NCBI GenBank assembly: GCA_900291925.1
Contig: UWYS01000003.1
Coordinates: 310,001-374,000 of the forward strand
DNA from: Thecaphora thlaspeos
Taxonomy: Eukaryota; Basidiomycota; Ustilaginomycetes; Urocystidales; Glomosporiaceae
DNA length: 64,000 nt
Reading direction: 5' to 3'
Shown here: piece after piece, positions 54,275 to 62,055 of the stretch
How positions within the stretch are numbered: the first letter of the stretch is position 1
Layout: each line of letters opens with the position of its first letter
The notes under the pieces: generated by a model
The model's input: the letters and a program-made list of their open reading frames with translations, nothing else
Databases searched by the model: none
What the model was told of the DNA's origin: nothing
Position numbers and translations under genes: made by a program

Positions 54275-55444
54275 ATGGCCGATACCGAAGCAACCAAGCC
54301 CACCGTCGATGCCGTACGTGTCCTCCTGCACACCCTCTCACTTCTCGGCTCGAGTCCCCTTCGCTCGAAAGTCCCGCCTCTGACCCTCTGCCAATCTGTC
54401 CCCCCTCTTGTCCCTGCCGCTCGCCACCCGCTGTCGCGCCTCCTGCTGCCCCCGTGTCACCCCGCCTACGCTACAGTCCGCCACCGAGCCCCCCGCCGAG
54501 GTCGAGGCCGAGAACGACCCTCACTTTGAACCCGTCATCAAGCTCGAGCAGCAAGTGGAGGTGAAGACGCACGAGGAGGATGAGTCGGCCCTCTTTAAGA
54601 TGTGAGTCCCCCGCGTTTCCATGCTCGTCTCTCCGCACTTCTTGGCAGGTGACTGGCATGGAAGAGCGCCTCGTCGTGCTTTCCGACATGGCCGATGGCA
54701 TCACTTACTGACTGAGTGATCGACTCCATCTCGGGTCCTGGCCTCCGACAGGCGAGCCAAGCTCTTCCGCTTCGACAAGGAGGCAAAGGAGTGGAAGGAG
54801 CGAGGCACCGGTGACGTCCGCCTGCTCGAGCACAAGGAGACCAACAAAGTTCGCCTCGTCATGAGGAGAGACAAGACGCTCAAGGTCTGCGCCAACCACT
54901 ACGGTGAGTAGTGCTTCGTTTCCCCTTGCCCTTCGTTCCACCTCCACCCTGTGGTCTCGCCTGGCGGCGTGACTGACTCTTGGCCTTTACCTTGTCTTCC
55001 GTCTACCACTGCATCCTTCGCCCGCCCGCTCGCCCGTCTTCAGTCACCTCGGACATGAAGCTGTCGCCAAATGTCGGCTCGGACCGATCATGGGTGTACA
55101 ACGTCGCCGCCGATGTCGCCGACGGCGAGCCCACCGCCGAGACGCTCGCTGTCCGCTTCGCAAACTCTGAGAGTGAGTCGTCCGCCTTTTGTCGTCCCCC
55201 ACGCTCCATCCGCATCCTGCAGATCGACAAGACTAGCCTCTCTGACTTTTGGAACTGTCGCCTCTTTGCGTATCCATCGACGTCCTCTTGCACAGACGCA
55301 CAAGCATTCAAGACGGCCTTTGAAGACGCGCAGACCAGGAACGCCGGTTCCAAGCCTACCGACGCGCCCGCCCCGGCCGCTGCTAAGGACGAGGAGAAAG
55401 ACGAAGCCCCCAAGGAGGACAAGAAGGATGACGAGAAGGAGTAG
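54275..55444 (+). CDS. YRB1: Ran-binding protein 1 (RanBP1/Yrb1)
   Basis: Five exons: 54275-54313, 54477-54601, 54752-54903, 55044-55172 and 55296-55444, giving 197 residues; the most intron-rich gene here. The central Ran-binding domain (about residues 35-165) shows [75 protein letters not shown] and VRFANSENAQAFK. All of these are conserved in RanBP1. The C-terminus is a Lys/Glu/Asp-rich tail. It binds RanGTP, stimulates RanGAP and releases transport receptors in the cytoplasm. Divergent with p24 and convergent with the TFIIIC gene. Confidence 0.96.
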
Positions 55445-55672
55445 AATGCTCGGTCCGATCGCCTTGCCTCTCTTCTTTCGCAGCTTCGTCACCCCCTTCT
55501 CTCCCCTCTTTTCCCTCCGTTGATGTCTCTCTCCCACCTCTCGCCTGTTGGGATCTCGAGTGACATGCCCAATCAAGCACATACCATATCACCCACGCCA
55601 TTTCTCTCTTCTGCCCTGTGTTTGCTGTCATTCATCGTGTCGTCGTCGTGTCGTATCAAACCCCTAGAGATC

Positions 55673-57970
55673 CTACCTAAGGTCAGGATGCAAGTTGGAA
55701 AGTTCCTCTGGCTCTTGCCCTCTCTCTTGCTGTGCGATGGTCTCTCTATCTTGATCAGACGCTCTGCACCTCTCCTTCCACCTCCTCACTACCTCTTCCA
55801 CCTCTTGCTCAGGCAACTCTGTACCTTTTTCCTTGACCCTTGCAAACCGAGCCGCGACAATGGATCTGATGCAATCCCAAGCTTCGCGCGTATACCAACC
55901 TGTTTCTTCATCGCACTCGTCTCTCAACCATGCAATCCACCTCTTCGTCCCGATACCGTCGTCTTCTTCGAGGGGGAAAGCTTCCGTTCGTCGAATGAAT
56001 GGTAGAGAGATGGGATCGGTGATATCGCATAGTTGAAAGTTGCCAAAGGATTGAGAAAGGGTCGTTCCGTTGAATATGTGGTACGTCGGTGGTGGAAGGA
56101 TGATGTTGTCGGAAGGCGAAGAGGATGGGACGGTACGACGTCGTTGTTGGTCGTCGTCGTCTTCACGGTTTGCAGGATCGTCTTGTTCGTCGTCTTGTTC
56201 GTTGACGTTCCTTCGTCTCGTCTCGCCCTGAGGTTGTTGTTCCTCTTCATCTCCTCCCCTTGTCTCTCCCTCGCCCTCACCTTCACCCTCCGCCTCCGCA
56301 GCAGTCACACCCCAATCCCTCTTTCCCCTCATAAACAGCCTCTGATAGAATCTCGCCTCTTTATCCTTCCTCACGTCGTATCCGAATCTCACAATCGTAT
56401 CCCTCCACGGCCCTCCGACCATCGAGTAACTGGTCAGTGCAAAGTAGACCTTCCCATTCGTCCCTTGAATCTCGTACCGATCCTTGTCCTCGAGCTGGTT
56501 TATGAACGCCACGCGACTCCAGATGGGTCGCGACGCCAGGATGGCACGGTAGCGCGCCAGAGCGTCGGGCGAGACGCGGTGTTCGATCGCCTTGACCTCT
56601 TCCGTCGCTCGCTGCGGGACGGTCTTGTTCTTGCCCAACCGGTAGCCGCGTGGCGCAATGTTGAACAGCCGCAGTGTATTGACGATCCGTTGGATCTGCT
56701 TCTCGTCCGACTGAGAGGTGGTCAACGTCTGGTCGGCTCGCAAGACGTCCGGACGGTGACGCGGCCGAGCGACGAGTTTCAGCTCGGCTTTGCCGTGTTG
56801 CTGGAAGTTGTAGCGGAACGGGATGTTGGGCCGGCTGAAGTAGGCGGGAGGCAGCAGGCGAAGGTTCGAGAGCAAAGTGCCCGTTGATGGGTCGGTGCGC
56901 GTGTAGTCTTGGTGCTGCTCCGCGAACTGGAAGGTGCGCAGCTTGGCGAGGTCCATGGTGGCGAGCGCGGCGTGGAGCTCGATGATGGGGTCATCGTGGT
57001 AGTTGTTGCTTGCGACACCTGCGGCTGAAGCGGCGACGGATGAAGAAGAGGCGTGCAGCGGTGGCGGTGAAGCAGAGGCAGAGGCAGAGGCGGAGTGGGC
57101 TTCGTGGGATGCCAAGGGGGGCGAGTTGGATGTCGCAGTCGATGCTTCGGCTGCTGCTGTTGCTGGTGCCGCTGCCACTGCCGGGGGGCCGAGGTCGGGC
57201 TTGTAGGCAAAGTCGGCCATGGAGCGGAAGCGGACCGTCTTTGTGGCGACGCCGAGGATCTCGACCTTGTACTCGTGCCGCACCTCGCCAGTGTAGCGGT
57301 TCGCGTGGGAGGATGGTGCTGTTGTAGCCGGTGGTGGAGGCTGAGGCGGGTCGTCGAAGAGGGCGGGGTCGATGTCCATGGCGGATGGGTGTCCCTGATC
57401 GGTGCCGTCACGCTGTGCCTGTTGCTCTTGCTGCGTGCGCCTTTGTCTCTTTGTTCTCCTGTGCCATGTCCTGTTTGTGATGCGTATGACGAGGTTGCCG
57501 GTGTCGACGGCCTCGCCTATGAGTGGGCTGCGGTAGAGCTCTGCGGCGTCGAGGGCGGGGTGCGAGTGCTGCGCGCCGTGCGAAGACATGGGCTCGAGAG
57601 CGAGGCGGCATTCTAGTGTGGATATGCCGCGGTTGTGTATGTCTGCGAGGAGGCGGAGAGCGGCGTGGGGCGATGGGGCGATGGGTGGGAAGGGGGAAGA
57701 TGCGTGTAGGGTGGAGAGGGCCCTGTCGAGGGAGCTCGGCTTGCTGGGGTGTTGGTCCAGTGAGATTCCGGCAGACGAGGAGGAGCTTGGAGACTCTGCT
57801 AGGATTCCAGGGTATTCGATGTTGACGAGGGCGACGTCTGGGATGGGGATGGGTGCAACGTGGGTGAGCGGAGGGGGAGGGTTGCTGCGTGGTGGCGGTG
57901 CATTGCATGATGTGCGTGAGGACGGGGCAGCGTGGATGGCGGATGCTGATGGCGATGTGTGCCTGGGCAT
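55673..57970 (-). CDS. TFC1: TFIIIC subunit Tfc1/Sfc1 (GTF3C5, tau95)
   Basis: Single exon, 765 residues from ATG 57970. That start was chosen because the conserved VALVNIEYPGIL begins about 45 residues later; the frame is open further upstream but without another suitable ATG. Conserved family parts: the N-terminal dimerisation segment (VEYPG-like, LECRLALEP, NLVIRITNRTWHRR), IPFRYNFQQHGKAELKL, and the DNA-binding winged-helix region SRPIWSRVAFINQL with SMVGGPWRDTIVRFGYDVRK. The C-terminus has QLCDITDPI and an acidic/Arg-rich tail (about 56100-56290). Subunit of the Pol III factor that binds tRNA internal promoters (box A). Low-complexity insertions (Ala/Ser/Pro) separate the blocks. It shares a 408-bp divergent promoter with the DNA polymerase alpha subunit gene. 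Confidence 0.9.
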   Translation of the reverse strand: MPRHTSPSASAIHAAPSSRTSCNAPPPRSNPPPPLTHVAPIPIPDVALVNIEYPGILAESPSSSSSAGISLDQHPSKPSSLDRALSTLHASSPFPPIAPSPHAALRLLADIHNRGISTLECRLALEPMSSHGAQHSHPALDAAELYRSPLIGEAVDTGNLVIRITNRTWHRRTKRQRRTQQEQQAQRDGTDQGHPSAMDIDPALFDDPPQPPPPATTAPSSHANRYTGEVRHEYKVEILGVATKTVRFRSMADFAYKPDLGPPAVAAAPATAAAEASTATSNSPPLASHEAHSASASASASPPPLHASSSSVAASAAGVASNNYHDDPIIELHAALATMDLAKLRTFQFAEQHQDYTRTDPSTGTLLSNLRLLPPAYFSRPNIPFRYNFQQHGKAELKLVARPRHRPDVLRADQTLTTSQSDEKQIQRIVNTLRLFNIAPRGYRLGKNKTVPQRATEEVKAIEHRVSPDALARYRAILASRPIWSRVAFINQLEDKDRYEIQGTNGKVYFALTSYSMVGGPWRDTIVRFGYDVRKDKEARFYQRLFMRGKRDWGVTAAEAEGEGEGEGETRGGDEEEQQPQGETRRRNVNEQDDEQDDPANREDDDDQQRRRTVPSSSPSDNIILPPPTYHIFNGTTLSQSFGNFQLCDITDPISLPFIRRTEAFPLEEDDGIGTKRWIAWLRDECDEETGWYTREAWDCIRSIVAARFARVKEKGTELPEQEVEEVVRRWKERCRASDQDRETIAQQERGQEPEELSNLHPDLR

Positions 57971-58378
57971 GGCCCTGAGATAGGAGTGTGGCTGTGCGCT
58001 GCCGGATGGCGGATGGTGGATGGTGGATGGTGGACAGGTGGAAGCAGGAGTGAGAGGAGGAGCAGGCTGAGCGCCGTTGCCAGCTCCACACGCACAGGCC
58101 ACGCGCCACGCTTTCTCTGGGGGAGCTCGCTCGGAAGTCGGGCCAAGGCGGGCTGCCCATCAACGCGACGCGCCCATTCGCTGCACGCTCCACTCTGGTG
58201 GCTCCACTCTGATTGGCTGGTTGGCTGGTTGGCTGGTTGGCTGGTGGCTGGTGGCTGTCACTGTGCCGCTGTGGCGAGACGAGGGAAAAGGCGCGTCGAC
58301 GCCAGCGCCACCCAACCAACCCTCCTCTCTCTTTCTCTCCTCCTCCTCCTCCTCCTCATCGACCGCACACCATTCACC
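57971..58378. promoter_or_regulatory. Divergent promoter TFC1/POL12
   Basis: 408 bp between two divergent ATGs. It holds a GGATGGT-type tandem stretch at 58003-58033, two CTCCACTCTG repeats at about 58191-58210, an ATTGG (inverted CCAAT) and the TTGGCTGG array. The CTCCTC tract next to POL12 (58338-58358) is a probable leader. Confidence 0.5.
58213..58256. repeat. Tandem TTGGCTGG array in the divergent promoter
   Basis: Four perfect 8-bp TTGGCTGG units followed by two 7-bp TGGCTGG units, about 125-165 bp from the POL12 ATG. Each unit carries TTGG, and the first is preceded by GA, forming GATTGG. Confidence 0.9.
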
Positions 58379-60850
58379 ATGTCGGCTGGCACAGCATCGT
58401 CACCACCCTCATCAGCAGCAGAGCAGCTCACCCCACACCTCGTTCACCACTTTGGAGACCAGATCGCAGCCGATGTCGCCCTCGTCGCCGAATCCACCTC
58501 CCTCTGCCTTCGATACAACCTCACCCCAGAGGCACTCTACTACAAATGGTCCGCACACGCCTTCAACACCAACCTCCCCACAGACCAGCCATTCACCCTC
58601 GAACACGCTAGACACCTCCGCAACACCATCGCCCAAGAGGCAAACCAGCCACACACTCCACAACAGACCACCGCAAGCTCGCCCCTCAACCCTTCCGCAC
58701 ACGGCAACCGCCACATCGCCGCTGCGGGCAGGCACAATGCCGCGCTCAGCCACATCCTCGGCGGTCTAGGCGCAAAGGCTTCACCCACCACCCCCTCGGC
58801 CGCCGCAGCGTCAAAGCAGCAGCCACCTTACAGCGCCACCAACCTCGTCACATCGGCCGCCAGCCCCTTTCAGACGCCCTCCAGGCCAACCGCACACCCC
58901 GGCCACCCACACGCAACACCCGCTTCCGCCTCGGCATACCGCACACTCGCAGCCAACAACAGCAGCGATGTTGCAATCGCAGCAACAGACTTTGACTCGC
59001 CCTCCCTCCGCTACTTTGCTACGCCTGCGCCCAGCACCAGTGCCAACTTCCGCATCCTCGAGACCCTCAACCCAGACCACACCCTCGACGGCACCGGGTC
59101 CCACCTCGTCTCGGCGCGCTCGGCCACAGCGAGCTTCAAGAAGCTCCCGAGCCGCATCACGCTCGCCGTCGCAACCGACCCGCGCGCCTGGAACTATCGC
59201 TACATGTTTGAGAAAAAGGGCGAGCGCTCGCAGGTCCTGGACGACCGCATCGACCACTTTGCCTCTATGATGCGCGAGGCATACCAGCTCGACGGCGGCA
59301 TAGAGCTCGGCGACCCCTCGATGCCCTCGCAGGAGCCCATCTACGTCGTTGGCCGCATCTGCCCCGGCATGCTCCCGCCCTCTAGCGTCGGCGCCACAGG
59401 AGGAGGAGGAGCGCGCGCACGTGCAGCTGCCGCCACCGCCACCACCACCAGCAGCAAGCCCACAACAGCGGCAGGGTCGCCCAATGCCCAGGAGGAAGAG
59501 GACTTCGCGTTTGATGACCCTTCCGGCCTACCCAAGATGGCCGAGACGGGCATCGTCCTCGAGGCGAGCCGGATGATGGGAAGCGGCAACCGCGTGCCCA
59601 TCTTCCTTCAGCGCGGTTGCCGCGTCCGCTACGGCCCCACCGATCCGGGCACGACGGCGGGCTCGGCCGCCACCACCGTCGGCCTCTTTCCCGGCCAGAT
59701 TGTCATGCTCAAGGGCATGAACGGCGGCGGAGAGCGGTTCGGCGTCGAAGAGGTCCTGATGCCGCCCACGCTCCCGCACGCCGCCTCGCCCGCCGACGAG
59801 CTGCAGCACAACCAGTACGCCCACGACAAGCTCGACGGCAAGGCGCTCAACGTCGTCACTGCCAGCGGACCGTTTACGGACGAGGCTGATCTCGACTTCC
59901 GACCCTGGCATCGCGTGATGGACGCGCTCGAGGCCGGTGGTCTGCCCGCCGCCGAGACGGATGAAGACGATAGAATGTCCGGAGGAGGTGGTGGAGCTGG
60001 TGTTGGAGGAGGAGGAGAGGGAGCGAAGCGACGCGGCGTCCCGGACGTCCTAATCCTGCTGGGACCCTTCCTCTCTACCACGCATGCGGAACTGCCCTTT
60101 TCCTCGCTGCTGCCGGACGAGATCTTCCAGCAACACATCTCGACGCGCCTCAACGACCTGGTTTCGCGCTTCCCGTCGCTCGTGGTGGTGCTGATACCAT
60201 CTACGCTCGACATCCTCAACGTGCACGCCGCCTACCCTCAACCTGGCTTGGCCTCTCTCTCCGCACTGGGACTGCACTCGAAACGAAACATCAAGCTACT
60301 TCCGAACCCTTCCGTGTTTTACGTCAACGAGCTTGTCTTTGCAGCGACGACGGCGGATACGCTGCGCGATCTCAAGAGCGAAGAACTGGTGTGTCGCATC
60401 GAGGCTGCTCCTCGATCGGGCGCTACCGCTTCGACGTCTACGGTGGCAAGGGGGGTGGGAGGAGGAGGAGGAGGAGGAGTGAGCAAGGACGCAATGACCC
60501 GTCTGACACGACACGTGCTCAGTCAACGAAGCTTCTACCCACTCTTCCCCGCCCCGCTCTCGTCCGGAGTCGCACTGGACGTTTCGCATTCCGAGCTGAT
60601 TCAATTCCCAGCGGTGTCGCCGGACGTGCTCATCTTACCGTCTAGCATCAAGCAGTTTGTAAGGGTGGTGGAATCGACGGTGGTCGTCAACCCGGGTAAG
60701 ATGGGTGGGGCGGTGGGAGGACCGAGTCTGGCGAGCTTTCACATCAGACCGCTGGAGAGGGAGGAGGTGCAGAGCGCGGTAGAGTTGCAAGAGGACGCCA
60801 TGCAACACAAGGCTTATAGCAGAACGAGGTGCGATGTCGTCGCCATCTAG
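58379..60850 (+). CDS. POL12: DNA polymerase alpha subunit B (Pol12/POLA2)
   Basis: Single exon, 823 residues. The N-terminal helical domain (EQLTPHLVHHFG, LCLRYNLTPEALYYKW) is followed by a low-complexity linker. The OB and inactive phosphodiesterase-like domains follow (RAWNYRYMFEKKGERSQVLD, PIYVVGRICP, GLFPGQIVMLKGMN, VPDVLILLGPFLS, LVVVLIPSTLDILN, then KLLPNPSVFYVNEL). The C-terminus is SPDVLILPSSIKQFVR with VNPGKMG. This is the non-catalytic subunit that bridges primase and polymerase at replication initiation. ATG 58379 is preceded by a CT-rich leader; the frame remains open upstream but without conserved sequence. Gly/Glu-rich insertions near 59400-59500 and 59960-60030 are not conserved. 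Confidence 0.94.
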   Translation: MSAGTASSPPSSAAEQLTPHLVHHFGDQIAADVALVAESTSLCLRYNLTPEALYYKWSAHAFNTNLPTDQPFTLEHARHLRNTIAQEANQPHTPQQTTASSPLNPSAHGNRHIAAAGRHNAALSHILGGLGAKASPTTPSAAAASKQQPPYSATNLVTSAASPFQTPSRPTAHPGHPHATPASASAYRTLAANNSSDVAIAATDFDSPSLRYFATPAPSTSANFRILETLNPDHTLDGTGSHLVSARSATASFKKLPSRITLAVATDPRAWNYRYMFEKKGERSQVLDDRIDHFASMMREAYQLDGGIELGDPSMPSQEPIYVVGRICPGMLPPSSVGATGGGGARARAAAATATTTSSKPTTAAGSPNAQEEEDFAFDDPSGLPKMAETGIVLEASRMMGSGNRVPIFLQRGCRVRYGPTDPGTTAGSAATTVGLFPGQIVMLKGMNGGGERFGVEEVLMPPTLPHAASPADELQHNQYAHDKLDGKALNVVTASGPFTDEADLDFRPWHRVMDALEAGGLPAAETDEDDRMSGGGGGAGVGGGGEGAKRRGVPDVLILLGPFLSTTHAELPFSSLLPDEIFQQHISTRLNDLVSRFPSLVVVLIPSTLDILNVHAAYPQPGLASLSALGLHSKRNIKLLPNPSVFYVNELVFAATTADTLRDLKSEELVCRIEAAPRSGATASTSTVARGVGGGGGGGVSKDAMTRLTRHVLSQRSFYPLFPAPLSSGVALDVSHSELIQFPAVSPDVLILPSSIKQFVRVVESTVVVNPGKMGGAVGGPSLASFHIRPLEREEVQSAVELQEDAMQHKAYSRTRCDVVAI

Positions 60851-61196
60851 GTAACTGTAGAGGCACCGCGGCTTCCGCACGATGTTGTGATTATCAGGTC
60901 AGGTTAGGTTTGCTTGGGTTTCCTGGACGATATCGAGATATGATTTCTCCGTTTTTTTTTTTTTTTTTTTGTTGGCTTGTCGGCGTGAGGTAGTGTGTGA
61001 TATCGAGTGAGGGTGTAGAGATGCTATGGTGGTCCTCTCGCAGAAACGATCCCCCTTATCCTCGCCTCGACCCATGAGAAAGGTAAAACAGACCGATAGG
61101 ATTCGTCTACCTCATCAAAGCCAACCTTGGCAATTATTGTCCGTTCCATCACATCCCACCGCATCTCTCTCTTCCACGCCCCCAACGCACGCACAC
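60851..61196. other. Downstream flank of POL12
   Basis: 346 bp, including a run of 19 T at 60952-60970 and an AT-richer context. Presumed 3' untranslated region plus spacer. Confidence 0.5.
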
Positions 61197-61699
61197 TAAC
61201 GCGTCTCCCTGGGAACCTGTGCTCGCTGGGAACCTGGCAGATTCTATATCCACCTCCCAAGGCAGACGAAGAGGAGGCCCGCCAAAAGGTTGAGCGAGCA
61301 GAAGAGGTTGCCGAGAGGGCCATTCGCGACAAGGCCGACGGAGCGCAGGGCAAGACACCAAGGAAGAAGCCTTTGAGCAAGGCCAAGGGGAAGAAGAAGG
61401 CCTCCGCAGCTGCCCAGCCGCCCAGCACAGCACCCATTGAGACTGCCAAGCCACCCACAATGACCGACTCACTTGCACTGCATCCCTCCCTGCCCGGGCC
61501 AAGCAGTCCTGAGGCCTACAACGTCCCCCTGATCTTCCGTGACCCCTATGGCGGCTGTGGAGGACTTGGCAAGCCGGACTAGTTGTGCATTGCATGTAGT
61601 TGCCTTTTTCGTGTGGTCATCAACACAAGAGATGGTGCGCCATGGTGGCGAGGAGATGGTGGTAGAAGAGGGAGGACAGGTTCCCAGGGAGACGCGTTA
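61197..61699. mobile_element. Candidate TA-flanked inverted-repeat element (MITE or transposon relic)
   Basis: Perfect 24-bp inverted repeats lie at 61197-61220 and 61676-61699 (outer end TAACGCGTCTCC...). If the terminal TA on each side is a target-site duplication, the element is 61199-61697 with 22-bp termini beginning ACGCGTCTCC, as expected for Tc1/mariner/pogo-like elements. The sub-terminal motif CTGGGAACCTG is repeated once inside the left end. The interior has an open frame to 61582 encoding a Lys/Glu/Ala-rich segment (EEARQKVERAEEVAERAIRD, then TPRKKPLSKAKGKKK). This resembles the basic tails of some fungal pogo-like transposases, but I see no DDE motif. It sits between convergent genes. 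Confidence 0.5.
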
Positions 61700-62055
61700 C
61701 ACCATGCACGTCACACTCGATCGCAAGACTGTCGAAACGCTATGCTTTGATATCGCTGCAGAGAACCATTGGGGTAGTATAGTGGAAAGTATGATACGGC
61801 ATGCCTATCGCACAATCTTACAGGATGGCGATGCCTCAAGACGACGGGGAAACGAAGAAATTCAACAAACATCGAGAGACGTCGTCGCACGACGACGAGA
61901 AAACATGGATGAAAGACGAAAAGTAAAAGAATCGAGGGAAAGAATGTGGGGAACGATTAGGAGGTGGCGATTCAGAAGAGGCATGGAGAGCGTCGGAGGG
62001 GGGGAAGATTGGGGGGGGGGATACCAAGACAAGAGACCACGTCGGGGCCTTGGCT
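61700..62055. other. Spacer between the candidate element and the right-edge gene
   Basis: 356 bp, purine-rich on the plus strand from 61840 to 62030, with G-runs near 62000-62020. No gene recognised. Confidence 0.45.
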
